Shown here: positions 12,677 through 25,400 of the stretch, one piece after another
Layout: every line of letters starts with the position of its first letter
Numbering within the stretch: position 1 is the stretch's first letter
Source of the DNA: Closterium sp. NIES-65
Taxonomy: Eukaryota > Streptophyta > Zygnematophyceae > Desmidiales > Closteriaceae
Assembly (NCBI GenBank): GCA_948144175.1
Contig: CANXME010000782.1
Span: forward strand, 5,001-69,000
Reading direction: 5' to 3'
DNA: 64,000 nucleotides
Program-made: the position numbers and the translations under genes
The notes under the pieces: generated by a model
Told to the model about the DNA's origin: nothing
What the model saw: only the letters and a program-made list of their open reading frames with translations
The model's database searches: none

Positions 12677-13296
12677 TGGTCCATTCAATCAAGCTCCGTC
12701 CCACACGTAGGAAGGGAAAAGTGGTGGGAGACAAAGGAGCATCCGGGAAAATATGGATCAAAGGAATCAAGTCAGTTGATACTACACTGCACCATGCATC
12801 TTTCACTAGTAGTGCGCGCCATGACAGTCCTACTATGCATATTTCACCAGTGTGGGTGTGCCATGACAGTATTCCTAGCCATGACAGTATTCCTAGCCAT
12901 GACGAATTCTGCTGCTTGGTGGTCCCTACTTAATTTCCCCCTTTCTGGTTGGCAGGGCTAAACAAAGCTACTACTTCGTGCTTAAGATTCATATGGACAA
13001 TATCAAGTCGGGGGGGGCTTTTCCTCTCTACGAAACGTTACCGTCTGGGCAGTTCGTGTTTTGATGGCGGAGCGTATTCAACGGGGAGCGTGGCAAGCAT
13101 GCCATGGAAAAACATAACCAAGACGGGTGGCAAGCTTAAGCAATACAGCTTCACCGTGTCAATGGTGGGGAAAGGGACATCAAAGGCAATTCTCAAGCAT
13201 ACCTTTGACTTTTCTTCTGCAGAACTCGCTTCCGGTCCTACTATTGTGTCTCATCCAAATAACAACTATGCACTCTGTGGGAACAATAAGAAGTGA
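12677..13296 (+). pseudogene. Two exons of an unrecognised host gene, 5' end missing
   Basis: Exon 1 (12677-12770) follows a TTTGTAG acceptor and ends at a GTCAGT donor. Exon 2 begins at 12956 after a pyrimidine-rich tract ending GGCAG. The codon split across the junction gives a smooth join reading WIKGIKAKQSYYFVLKIHMD. Near 13059-13064, at a run of T, the frame stops and the protein-like sequence continues in another frame from DGGAYSTG to NNYALCGNNKK and a stop at 13296. A one-base frameshift or a sequencing error at the T run explains this. The C-terminal part has two-residue alternation typical of beta-strands (KQYSFTVSMVG). I do not recognise the family. Upstream exons are cut off by the microsatellite and the copia insertion. 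Confidence 0.5.
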
Positions 13297-13799
13297 CTTC
13301 CGAAATGTTGTTAGTAGTTATGTTTAGTGCAAAGTGTTGTACAAGGCAGTTTTTCGTAGTTTATGAGGGCGTGTTCCTGTGGCCCCTTATCAGCCTAACC
13401 TCTCGTCAGACTTGGTCCTTTCGAGTGATTTTGTTGTAGACACCGTTTTGCAGGCTTGAAAAGTAACATTGTTGGGCGATGAATTGGTCGCGCAAAAATC
13501 ATTCACACGTAATGTTTCCGCGAGCCATGGTCAGGCAATTGCCCAAAGCACGTGTAAAAGGGCCCTACTTTGTCTGGTATGAAGCATGCGAGCATTTTTT
13601 CCGCCAAACACATGTTTTTATGGACTCACGGAAACTTAGTTTGCCACCTTTTGGGTGGAGGGGAACACAAGATCTGGGCGCAAATACCTACCGGTATGTG
13701 AGAATGCATGTACCCACCCCACTCACATAACCTAGTGACTGTTCAACCAAAGAAAGTACGTATGGCTTTCACTTGTTCAGAGTGCAGAAAATTATTTCA
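13297..13799. other. 3' flank of the host gene fragment
   Basis: No recognisable gene. AT-richer than the surroundings and ends at the left TSD of the plus-strand copia. Nothing else supported. Confidence 0.5.
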
Positions 13800-14030
13800 T
13801 GTTGGAAACAATCGGTCCTAAGCGCCTCTGTCGTGTCGAAACACTAAGGCACAAGCGAAGCAAAGCATATCGAGGCACCAGCGAGTCAACCCTCGGAGGT
13901 TGAAGTAACTGCTGGAGGTTACGCGAAAGTCAAAGGTCAGCGACCTTTGACCTGACAAATACAGCGCGACAGCAAGGACACACAACAGACTCGTTACAGA
14001 GCAGTTGCCCGAGTCGTCACTGTATCGAAC

Positions 14031-14409
14031 TGTCAGTAGAGCTACACTGTGAGATCCCTGATCGATCCTAGGGGGGGTTACAGGCGCGTTTGCCTGGGGG
14101 GGTTATGGGCGCACTGACCCGCTACTGAAACAAGCCCTTTTATCCCAATGGTCTAGTGGTTGGGATTCTGACATGGTATCAGAGCGGTCTCGGGTTCGAA
14201 TCCCGGTGTATGCACATGTTAGCCGTTGCCACTGTGCTCAGTCCTGAGCCTCCCAGTGTGGGGGGGGTGTCAGTAGAGCTACACTGTGAGATCCCCGATC
14301 GATCCTAGGGGGGGTTACAGGCGCGTTTGCCTGGGGGGTTATGGGCGCACTGACCCGCTACTGAAACAAGCCCTTTTATCCCAATGGTCTAGTGGTTGGG
14401 TATCTGACA
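14031..14409 (+). mobile_element. TRIM-like miniature LTR element
   Basis: Two near-identical LTRs (14031-14173 and 14268-14409) begin TGTCAGTAGAGC and end CTGACA. They bracket only about 94 bp, which consists of a primer-binding site TGGTATCAGAGC (14174), a tRNA-like B box, and a purine tract GGGGGGG just before the second LTR. There is no coding capacity. The flanks CGAAC and TGAAC match at 4 of 5 bases and are the probable TSD in the host copia LTR. Size and layout match TRIM elements (terminal-repeat retrotransposons in miniature). Relatives lie at 48408-48565 and 56478-56615. Confidence 0.85.
14143..14214 (+). other. tRNA-Glu-like sequence spanning LTR end and primer-binding site of the TRIM
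   Basis: 72 nt that begin TCCCAATGGTCTAGTGGTT and end with a TCGGGTTCGAATCCCGGTG T-arm. The A-box-like TGGTCTAGTGG is at 14149-14159 and the B box GGTTCGAATCC is at 14193-14203. Both halves resemble eukaryotic tRNA-Glu. The middle (anticodon arm) is replaced by the LTR terminus and the primer-binding site, so it cannot be a working tRNA. It may retain a pol III promoter. Confidence 0.65.
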
Positions 14410-17400
14410 TGAACCGCAACAGCAACAGTAAAGTAGTTATAACTCTGTCTTTTTCATATTCCCTGTATTCATATATAATCTTGTATCTCTTTGCTGTAAT
14501 CAACTTACTTTGCCCTCACATACTAGCGCAAGGTGGTTCACAACTCTTTATTAACGCTTCCGCTACTACACCAACTCTACCCAGAGTTCACCCCTGCAAA
14601 GATCCCTAAGGGCTTTTTCAGCCCAACATGGTATGAGAGCAATCAGGGGGAATTCAACTACTATACCGACAACATCAATCAGCATGGCTACACAAAAGGA
14701 AAGGAGCAACTCCAACGGCTCCCAGGGCACTACTCCTACTCCACCTCCTGCCTCTGGCCTACAGACAGAGGAGGGCACGGCAACAAGACCCAGAGCAACA
14801 TCTACCGAGACTCCCGCGAATCAACCTGCAGACTTCGACCAGAGCATGATGGAGAAGTTTTTCTCCTTCATGTCCTTCTACGAGCAACACCAGCAATCGG
14901 CGCCTGCGCAGTCACACCACAGCAACAACAATGGAGCAACACCCATGAGTCTCGACGGTTCATCATATGCACGAGGAAATCAGCAACAGCAGCCTACCTT
15001 TTGCTCCGTACGAGCGCGGATCCATCAGCTTTATGCCACACCCACAGCCTTCACCTGGACAAGAAAAACCACTGGACGCATTGCAAGTTCAGTCGCAGTT
15101 TGCACACGTTCTGAAGATGCAAACGTCAAGACCCTTTGATGGAAAGGACTTCTTCACCTGGTCGTTCGAGTTCGAGCTGATGATGGAAGGCGCGCAGATA
15201 CTCGGGTTCTTCGACGGGTCTCTGCCATACCCAACAAAACGGCACACAGTACAAGAAGCAGCAGTGTACCTATCAGTCAATGATGGCGTACATGATCCTA
15301 CTGAGGAATATCACCCCGACTCAACAGCAGAATATAAGGACTTACCGATGGTTACGGCAACTCCGCGGAGCTCGCGTACAACCACCTGAAGAGCCTGTAT
15401 CAAGCAACAGACATCGTAAGCCAAAGTCGGTTAATGGCGCAACTAACAACGGTTTGAAATGAAACCAGGGGAGAAAGGAATGGCGTATATCTGTCGATGT
15501 CGCGAGTTGCGCGACAAGCTTCTTCGATGCGGAGGGTCGATTTCTGAAGACGCCTTCGTGACAGTCATCATCGGCGGCCTCGGTCCTCAATGGCACACCA
15601 CAAAGGCCATTCTCTGAGCTCACAAAAGAATCTCCGAAGCAGCGCTCTGCGCCGAAATCCACGCCGAGCAGCAAGACATGGACCTGCAAGAAGAACGACA
15701 CAGAAAGAAGACATCAGCACCAGAATTCGCGTTCCACACCCAACGACGCTACAACAACAACAACAACAACCGGCAGCTACAACCGAAGCCAGTACCTCCG
15801 TTCTGCCACATCTGCAAAACTTCAGGACACCCGCGTACACACTGCCTGAATCGTCAACAGTCAACAACTCCACAGCGGCAACTTCGACCTTCAAGCAGCC
15901 AAATCGCCTCAACGCAAGCAAATCCCACGACTCAGATTCAAGCCTCAACGACCTCAAGAGGACAACCTGCACAAGGAGCAAGAAACATCGTCAGCTGCAT
16001 GGCAAAGCTGAGTGACTCCTGCATCACCGAGTCACCACCACACTACTCACCGGAAGAACAACTCGACGAAACGACACCCCGCTGCGAGTCACTTTAGCCG
16101 AACCCAACATACGCCGCCATCGCCCAAAGCGAACCATCCGGAAGGGGACACATGGTTCCTGGACAGTTGTTGCGGACAGCACATGTGCTCCCTCGGGACC
16201 CATCGTTCAACGAGAACACCAACTTCAACGCGAAGTTGTCATTATAGTCGCCAACAATCATAACCTGCGAACACGACGACAAGGCGTAGTTCAACTTCAG
16301 TCAAGGGAAACAAACGTTATACTGCAGATGTCAAAAGTACTAATCGCGGAGGGACTCGGCTACAACTTACTGAGCGTCAGTCAGCTAATGGCGAAAGGGA
16401 TTCACCTCGAAGCAGACAGCACCACCCAAGAATTCAAGCTGTATCACGGGAGAGGAGGACTCTACATCGGCAAGGCGGTCCTCAAGAACAACGTCTTCGT
16501 TCTTGACTTCGTTCCTGACCTTGGCATCGACGACAGCGACGCCATCGTTAACTTCACCAACTGGACACACCCTCCAGATCTTGATCCAGACTTCAGTCCA
16601 GAAGGCTTCTGGTATTCACACACCATCCTCGAAGCAGAAAGAACAAGGGCGTTAGCAACAATTCAGACAACATCAGCAGCAGCAGAGACAACATCGACAG
16701 CAGCAGAGACAACATCAGCAGCAGCAGAGACAACATCGGCAGCAGCAGAGACAACATCGGCAAGCAGCAGAGACAACATCGACAGTAGCAGAACCATCAA
16801 CGGCAGCAGCAGGAACGTCAACACCAATTGCTGGTCCTTCAACGACACCGGTCCTCATCGACGACACACCACCAACACCCGCGCAACAAATACACCCAGC
16901 ACCACGAGAAGTTCATCGTAGCGCCAACTTCACCGCCAACTTCTACTCCAACTCCGATATGTACCGACGATCACCCGGACATCGCGCCGACGAAAGCACC
17001 TGGCACGCAAGGATGGGACACCCAAGCAACACAGTATTAAACAATACGATAAGAGCAGGAGTACTCGACAAGGACTCACTCCTACTGACCGACGGACGAG
17101 AACTTCAACGAGTACGCGGAACGTGCCTCACCTGCCCTGAAGGTGACTTACCACATCGACCGTTTGCGTCTCATCACAACCCGAGCGCTCCCGCGTATGT
17201 ACCACTCGAGAAGGTGTATAGCAACATCCTGTTCAATCGGGAACCAGGACAAGTAACATACAACTACACAATCACCTTCATCGACGCCGCCACCTGTTAC
17301 GTCTGGCACCTAAACCTCTCTAGCCGCGACATGGCATTCGAAGCCTTCGTTGCCTGGCTACCAGTAGCAGAGAGAGAATCGGGCGTGAAACTGAAAAGCT

Positions 17401-19890
17401 TCCAGTCAGACGGAGGAGGAGAATACACCTCTCAGCGATTCAAGCAGTACCTGGCGGAAAGGGGAATCAAGCGGCTCATCTCCCTTCCCTACGCCCATCA
17501 GCAGCAAGGTGTAGCAGAAAGAATGAACAGGACCTTGCAGAACAGCATGCGCAAACTGTTACGTGGCATGCGACTACCCAACCACCAGTGGCCTGCGGCA
17601 ATGGACCACGCCGTCATGCTGCACAACTTGCTCTCGTCATCATCGCTTCCAAACAACGCATCACCGCATCTGCTATGGACAGGGAAGCAGGGCAGCACAA
17701 AATGTTACGAGTATTCGGATGCATGGTACAGTTACCGACCCCCAGCAGCACGAGCGGGCCGATTTTCTCAACGAGCACAGTGGGGACTACACCTGGGAAT
17801 CGAAAAGAACTACAACGCGTGGAAAATCTTCGACGTCCATTCCAAGGAAACAGTAGCAGCACGTGATGTAATTTTCTACGAACGACTCACGCTCCAGACA
17901 TACCTTGCCAGCCTGCAAGAACACCAGGATCCCACATGTGGTTTTTCGCGGTGACCGAGCCTTCGCCTTAGCAGCGGACGAAGCTGACTGGGACGAGAAG
18001 AATGTGGGACAACGCATCAGAAGAAGCCGGACCTCTTCCGTTCTGCTCCGTCGACGTTCCCATGGACGAAGATAACCCTCGCGAAAGTGTCAACGCCGAA
18101 ACCTTCTACCATTTCGCTGACAACGGTTACGTAACACCTGCGACAGTCAACACCAACGAAGCAGAACGAGTAGGACCGAACTTCATACCTGATCCAGAAG
18201 CGGGAGATGAAGCAAGCTTATCCCGAGGACGTAAATCTTCTCCGTACTCACAGAGTGGACTGCAGATTCTCGGACTCGTCACCGCAGTTCACGGCACCGC
18301 CACTCCTAAAGAGCCTGCGACAGTTCAACAGGCTCTGGGGGGGGGAACATAAGGAAAACATGGCGCAAAGTCATGGACAAGGAACTGAAGGCACTGGAGG
18401 AACGCAACACGTGGAAAGTGGTTCCTATCGGCGTGGCACGGAACAAGACAGTGCTCACCGGGAAGTGGGTCTTCCGTGTGAAGACAAAGTGTTGACGGCA
18501 CCATTGACAAGTTTAAAGCTCGCTGGGTTGTACGCGGGCTTCGACCAAGAACAACGGACGAGACTTCACCGAAACCTTCGCTCCGGTTAGCCGCCACACC
18601 TCACTACGCATTCTCCTCGCAATCGCCGCCATAAAGAAGAAGAAGCTGCGACAAATCGACGTCGCGAACGCGTTTCTCTACGCACCTGTTGATTGCAGAA
18701 ATCTTCGTCGAGCTATCGCACGGCTCTCACAGAGAACCCAACCAAGTCTGCCAGCTTCTCAAGTCACTCTACGGCATCAAGCAAGCTCCGCGACTGTGGC
18801 AACAGTACCTGCACGCTCGCCTCATCCACATCGACTTCAAGCAACTACCGCACGATCAAGGCATGTACCGGCTCACTAAAAACGACGACTACATCCTACT
18901 AATCGTCTACGTGGACGATCTCCTTTACATCGGCTCAACTGACGGCATCACCACCTGGTTCGAAGGGGAGCTGCAACGGGATCTCACGCTCACAGTTTCA
19001 TCTACCGTCACTCAGTACCTCGGCCCTCAACATCCGGGAAGAGGAGGACGCGATCTACCTCAGCGCCGAGAAATATGCTGTTATCGCCAAACGCTTCACG
19101 CTCACACCGACAGCCATCTCCACGCCATACCGATACACGGCAGGGGAACGACAAAGGAAACTCTGCTCTACTTAAGCCCGCCGGCATACGAGACTACCAG
19201 AAGAAGCTGGGATGTCTTCTCTTCGCAGCCGTCACCTGTCGCCCCGACCTCTCATACTCCGCAAGCCAGCTCGCCACCTACCTCAAGAAGCCTGAAGTAG
19301 AACATCTGGCGGAGCTCGACCGCGCTCTACACTACTTCGTCAACACCCCAACGATCGGCCTAACTTACTACAAGAACGCAACCACACCGACTAAGCTAAT
19401 CGGCTACGTCGACGCTGATCACGCTAGCGACTCAGACAATAGGCGCTCTCGCACCGGCTACATCTACCGCCTCGAACCTATCGGACCTATCTCCTGGCAA
19501 TCGAGCAAGCAGGAATTAATTGCTCTCTCGTCAGTTGAAGCAGAATATATTGCACTCTGCTCAGCCACCAAGGAAAGACTCTATTTTCGCGAGCTGCTGG
19601 AAGAAGCGAAGTTAGCCGAGTTACCCAACTTTACCCTGTTCTTGCAACAACCAGTCGGCAATTCGCATCGCCAACAAGAACGGCTTCGCGAACAGGACGA
19701 AGCACATCGCCGTGCGATATTTCTTCGTGAAGGACGAGATCGAGAAGGGAAGGCTCGAGCTGTCATACTGCCCCACGTCCGAGATGGCAGCTGACTACCT
19801 GACCAAGAAGCTCGGAAAGTAGAAATTCGAATACTGCATGCTGCTGACTGGACAGAGCCACATCAGCGACACTCTAGAAGCGAAGGGGAG

Positions 19891-20334
19891 TGTTGGAAAC
19901 AATCGGTCCTAAGCGCCTCTGTCGTTTCAAAACACTAAGGCACAAGCGAAGCAAAGCATATCGAAGCACCAGCGAGTCAACCCTCGGAGGTTGAAGTAAT
20001 TGCTGGAGGTTACGCGAAAGTCAAAGGTCAGCGACCTTTGACCTGACAAATACAGCGTGACAGCAAGGACACACAACTGACTCGTTACAGAGCAGTGTGC
20101 CCGAGTCGTCACTGTATCAAACCGCAACAGCAACAGTAAAGTAGTTATAACTGTGTGTTTTCATATTCCCTATATTTATATATAATCTTGTATCTCTTTG
20201 CTTTAATCAACTTACTTTGCCCTCACATACTAGCGCAAGGTGGTACGCAACTCTTTATTAACGCTTCTGCTACTACACCAACTCTACCCAGAGTTCACCC
20301 CTGCAAAGATCCTAAGGGCTTTTTCAGCCCAACA
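19891..20334 (+). repeat. 3' LTR of plus-strand copia
   Basis: 444 bp with the same ends as the 5' LTR, preceded by a purine-rich tract. Confidence 0.92.
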
Positions 20335-20833
20335 ATTCATACCATTACAACATGCTAAGGTACGGGTATGATAACTTGCAGAGTTAGCAAGGGGCCAGAC
20401 ATATAATACAACAACGTGCCACACGGCATTCCTCATGCATGCAGCCGTGGCTTGGATTGGATCCATAACCACCAGCAGCAGCAGCAGCAGCAGCCAGCAG
20501 CAGCAGCAGCAGCAGCGACATACTGTATTCACTTCTGCCTCCAACGCGTGCCTTACAGCACACACACACGGTTATCTACCGTAAGACGCCTCAAAACTAG
20601 CAACAGCACAAGGACCCCCAGACCAGATCAGAAGGTCCTCAGGCGACCCAACGATCTCCCACCCACCCAGCCTACGGTACTGCCAAAGCACCCTGGCCCA
20701 AAGAGCACCGCACGTGCAGTCTGAGCGCAAAGAGCACTGCACCGCACGTGCTGCTGGGTGCCTTCTGAATCGACACACAAGCCAGTCAGTCGCTGGTTGA
20801 TTTTGCACCGGCAGCCTTGCTGGTGGTTCAGTC
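20335..20833. repeat. Spacer with a CAG microsatellite
   Basis: No gene is supported between the copia 3' LTR and the last exon copies of LRR gene A. A CAG/CAGCAGC microsatellite lies at about 20471-20517; the frames through it are poly-Gln/Ala shadows. Confidence 0.6.
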
Positions 20834-20931
20834 TCACTTCTTCTCCCTCCCCTTGGGTTTCTTCACACACGACTGCTTATCAGCTGTCTGCACATACCCA
20901 CTCTCACACAAACAGTTTGGGTCCACCCCCA
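20834..20931 (-). pseudogene. Duplicate of the 3' end of LRR gene A
   Basis: A second copy of the last coding segment of gene A. It reads LCESGYVQTADKQSC, then KKPKGREKK and a stop at 20834. It lies about 100 bp beyond the real stop (21028) and is separated from it by a C-rich stretch. It is diverged, so it is not a recent assembly echo. Confidence 0.6.
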
Positions 20932-21027
20932 CCCCCACCCTCCCCCTCCCCCATCTCTCCCCTCTTGGCAAACCAGGTGACTCCTGAGTCGAGTTACGTG
21001 GAAGACACCTGGCAGTTACGGTAGGCC

Positions 21028-21586
21028 TCACTTCCTCTTCCGCCCCTTGGGTTTCTTCACGCAGGACTGCTTGTCAGCTGTCTGAACATACCCTGCGTCA
21101 CACAAACAGTTCGGGTCCACCCCCCTTGGCAAACCAGCATGCCCCGTGCCCCCCGCACGGGTTCTCCCCTGCGTTGCAAAACCTCTTGCACGTGCTGGCA
21201 GCAACCTGGGTCTGCACCCTCCCGGCCTGGTAGCACGCGGAGGTGGTGGGGTATGTGAGGCAGGTTGTATGCAATGGAAGACTGGTAGAAGATGCCTCGG
21301 CGGGTCTGGTCTTGAGGGCAGGAGGGTGACGCCGCCGGCAGTGACAGAGGCAGGACCGTAGAAGAAGTTGTGGTGCAGGTTGTATTGGCCGGCTGACAGG
21401 ATGGTGCCGTTCTTGAAGCCGGTTGGCAGTGGACCGGACAGCATGTTGTCGTGTAGGTTGCTGCGATGGGGTGAGGAGGAAGGGGGAAGGGGAGATGGTG
21501 GATGGGAGTTTGCCAGAGGATTGGTGGTGCAGGCTGGCTGAGTGGAGAGATTATGTGCAGAAGAGTGAAGGGAGAGTGGAGAGGAG

Positions 21587-21653
<67 letters not shown>

Positions 21654-22401
21654 CTAGAAGGGGAAAGGGAGGACTGCTACTCACCACGCTCTGCGGGATT
21701 GAGATAGCAAACTTAGGGGCTGATGCGGGTCTTTACGGTGCACAAAGAGACGTATGCCCTACTCTCTGGTTGAAAACCTTAAGGCGGATGTCACCATCCG
21801 TCATCCCCTGACTGGAGAGGTGTGGATGTGCAACGTGACCGTAACGGACCCGGTGTCTTACCAGAACGAGAACTGCAACCGTGCTCCGGGATGGGCGGCT
21901 AGGGCGGCAGCAGCTAGGAAGGAGGAGAAGTACGCTCGCAGGAACGCGTGGGTGGGGTTCCACTGCGCTTGCAGTGGAGACTTACGGATACCCCTCACCA
22001 GGGGTGATGGCTTGCCTGCGGCAATGCGCGGATTTGGCGGCAAAGCTGCGGTTTAACGCCAGCACCAACCTCTTACGAAGCAGCTAAGCTGCTGACAGAG
22101 TACCGCCACGCGCTGGAGCATGTGCCTCCAGCGGGCGCAGGCCAATGCCCTCCGCACCAAGACCAACGAGGCCTTGGCGGCGGACGAGCTTGGCTTTCGG
22201 GGGTCCCATCATCCCTCCGCAGTGAGGGACAGCTGCACCAGCTGATTGAGGCCCCGTTCGACCAGTAGGGTCGGACAGAGGGGGGGGGCAGAGTAGGTAG
22301 GGGACTTGGAATAGTTAGGATGCCGGTTTTCTGTTGAGCTTGTGCTTGTGTGTTTTGCACCTTCCGTTGTACCACCACCCCAAAGAAATGCAAGGACCAT
22401 T

Positions 22402-22495
<94 letters not shown>

Positions 22496-25400
22496 GAGAA
22501 GTGAAGTGAGCGTACAGCAGAGTGAGCTTACAGAAGGTTTAGTTTGGGCAGAGAGAGGATGCCTCGAGGGAGGGAGCCAGAGAGATCGTTGCTCTCCAGG
22601 TAGCTGCGAGGGGGGAGATGGGAGAGGGTGGGGGAAGACACGTGAACGAAAAAAAGTGTTTTGAGACATCTCAGAACACGCCTCGAGAAAGGGAGCCATA
22701 GAAATCGTTGCTCTCCAGGTAGCTGATAGAAGATGGGGGAAGGTGGTTGGGAGGATTGTGGATGACTTTTGAGTCGACTCAAAAAGAGCGTGGGGGGAAG
22801 GTGGTTGGGAGGATTGTGGAAGTCGACTCAAAAGAGCGTGGGGGAAGTCGGTTGGGAGGATTGTGGATGACTATGGCGTGAACATAAGCGTTGCTGTCCA
22901 GGTAGCTGCGAAGGTGGGAAGGCAGAAGAGCGTTGGAGAAGGTGGGAGAGCATTGGAGAAGCGGGAGAGGGCAGCAGGAAGGCGGGAGAGGGCAGCAGGA
23001 AGGCGGGAGAGGGCAGCAGGAAGGCGGGAGTGGGCAGCAGGAAGGCGGGAGTGGGCAGCAGGAAGGCGGGAGGTGGGCAGCAGGAAGGCGGGAGTGGGTG
23101 GTGGGAAGGCGGGAGTGGGTGGCAGGAAGGCGGGAGTGGGGTGGCGGGAAGGCGGGAGTGGGTGGCGGGAAGGCGGGAGTGGGTGGCGGGAAGGCGGGAG
23201 TGGGTGGCGGGAAGGGCGGGAGTGGGTGGTGGGAAGGCGGGAGTGGGTGGCGGGAAGGCGGGAGTGGGTGGCGGGGAAGGTGGCAGGCGAGTGAGTGAAT
23301 ATGGTGTGAAGATAATATTCTGCTTTGGGATAAGATATGGTGTAGAGGTTAGAAATGCGGTGTAAGACATTGGGACAGAGCGAGCATGGCAAGAGGCAGC
23401 ATGGCAAGAGGCAGCATGGCAAGAGGCAGCATGGCAAGAGGCAGCATGGCAAGAGGCAGCATGGCACGAGACAGCATGGCATGAGGCACAGCAGTGCACT
23501 GGTGACTTAATGGAGCAAGCCGGCAGAGGAGGGATTCACAGCACAGTGAGCTCCTTGAGGGGACTGATGACATCCAGGCATAGGGCAGCATGGGATCACA
23601 CCACTAACACCTTGAAGCATAGGGGCAGCATGGGATCACACCACTAACACCTTGAAGCATAGGGGCAGCATGGGATCACACCACTAACACCTTGAAGCAT
23701 AGGGGCAGCATGGGATCACACCACTAACACCTTGAAGCATAGGGGCAGCATGGGATCACACCACTAACACCTTGAAGCATAGGGGCAGCATGGGATCACA
23801 CCACTAACACCTTGAAGCATAGGGGCAGCATGGGATCACACCACTAACACCTTGAAGCATAGGGGCAGCATGGGATCACACCACTAACACCTTGAAGCAT
23901 AGGGGCAGCATGGATCACACCACTAACACCTTGAAGCATAGGGGCAGCATGGGATCACACCACTAACACCTTGAAGCATAGGGGCAGCATGGGATCACAC
24001 CACTAACACCTTGAAGCATAGGGGCAGCATGGGATCACACCACTAACACCTTGAAGCATAGGGACACCTTGATCACATCATGCAGCAAAGCAGGGCAGGC
24101 ACTCACAGCACGGTGAGCTCTTTGAGGCACTCACAGCACGGTGAGCTCTTTGAGGCACTCACAGCACGGTGAGCTCTTTGAGGCACTCACAGCACGGTGA
24201 GCTCTTTGAGGCACTCACAGCACGGTGAGCTCTTTGAGGCACTCACAGCACGGTGAGCTCTTTGAGGCACTCACAGCACGGTGAGCTCTTTGAGGCACTC
24301 ACAGCACGGTGAGCTCTTTGAGGCACTCACAGCACGGTGAGCTCTTTGAGGCACTCACAGCACGGTGAGCTCTTTGAGGCACTCACAGCACGGTGAGCTC
24401 TTTGAGGCACTCACAGCACGGTGAGCTCTTTGAGGCACTCACAGCACGGTGAGCTCTTTGAGGCACTCACAGCACGGTGAGCTCTTTGAGGCACTCACAG
24501 CGCGGTGAGCTCTTTGAGGCACTCACAGCACGGTGAGCTCTTTGAGGCACTCACAGCACGGTGAGCTCTTTGAGGCAACTCACAGCACGGTGAGCTCTTT
24601 GAGACGGCTGATGCCGTCCGGGATGGTGCCCGTGAGCTGACCGTTGTCCAACAGACTGAGGGGCGCAAGGGGGGAGGGGGAAGGGGAGGTGGGGAGGGGG
24701 GAGGGGGAAGGGGTGGACGGGGAAGGGGGTAGGGAAAAAAGGGATGTAACCGTTAAAAGGGCCCAACGCAGCCCGAAGCCCAACGCTGCTTGAGGTAGAG
24801 AGCGGCAGTTCTGCAGAATGGTGAGCAGAAAAAGGTCTTGTCGTGGCATGGCATGTCATGGCGTGGCATGGCATGCATGGTATGATCTAATGTGACGGAT
24901 CTAATGTGACGAATGAAACACGGCGAGCTTAGTAAGGTGCATGTCTGCATGCCACCACGGTGCCACACGTTGCTACACGGTGCCACACGGTGCCACACGT
25001 TGCTACACGGTGCCACACGGTGCCACACGTTGCTACACAGTGCCACACGGTGCCACACATTGCTACACGGTGCGTACATGCGTGAGAGTTTGGTGAGCTT
25101 GGAGATGGTTGCAGGGATGGTGCCGTTGAGAGGGGCAAACTCAGACACCCTGCGGTGAGGAGCGGTGGGGAAGGGTGTGAGGGGGGAGAAAGGAGCAAGA
25201 GGAGAGAAGAAGCTTGAAGAGAAGTAAAGATGGGTAAGAAGATACAGGCTGTGTGAAAGTAGCATGCAATAGCAGCAGCAGTGCTGAAAACCTGTGATAC
25301 GGCAAGGAGCGGGTGAGGAGCAGTGAGGAGCGATGAGGGGCGGTGAGGAGGGGTGAGGAGGGGTGAGAAGGCGAGCACGTATAGGTCGGTGAGGCTCTTC

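Larger units (their letters stand above)
13800..14628 (+). repeat. 5' LTR of plus-strand copia (interrupted)
   Basis: Begins TGTTGGAAAC and ends GCCCAACA, followed by the primer-binding site. The TRIM at 14031-14409 is inserted in it. Confidence 0.9.
13800..20334 (+). mobile_element. Plus-strand Ty1/copia element with 445-bp LTRs, 5' LTR interrupted by a TRIM
   Basis: The element lies between near-matching 5-bp flanks (TTTCA at 13795-13799 and ATTCA at 20335-20339). The 5' LTR is 13800-14628; without the nested TRIM it is about 445 bp. The 3' LTR is 19891-20334. Primer-binding site TGGTATGAGAGC follows at 14629. Parts in order: gag (about 14690-16060) with a CX2CX4HX4C zinc knuckle near 15800-15850, protease region near 16150, GAG-pre-integrase HARMGHP near 17000, integrase core (about 17200-17560), reverse transcriptase (about 18600-19060, YVDD near 18910), RNase H (about 19200-19800), and polypurine GAAGGGGAG. 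LTR divergence of roughly 4% by eye makes it older than the inner copia. The coding part is broken in several places, although the integrase portion is open over about 330 codons. Confidence 0.92.

Noticed and set aside
14143-14214. Functional tRNA-Glu gene
   Set aside because: The anticodon arm is replaced by the LTR end and primer-binding site, and the acceptor ends do not pair well. Kept only as a tRNA-like part of the TRIM.
23577-24583. CRISPR-like regular repeats
   Set aside because: Units are head to tail without unique spacers, and one array is built from an exon end. These are minisatellites in a eukaryotic intron.
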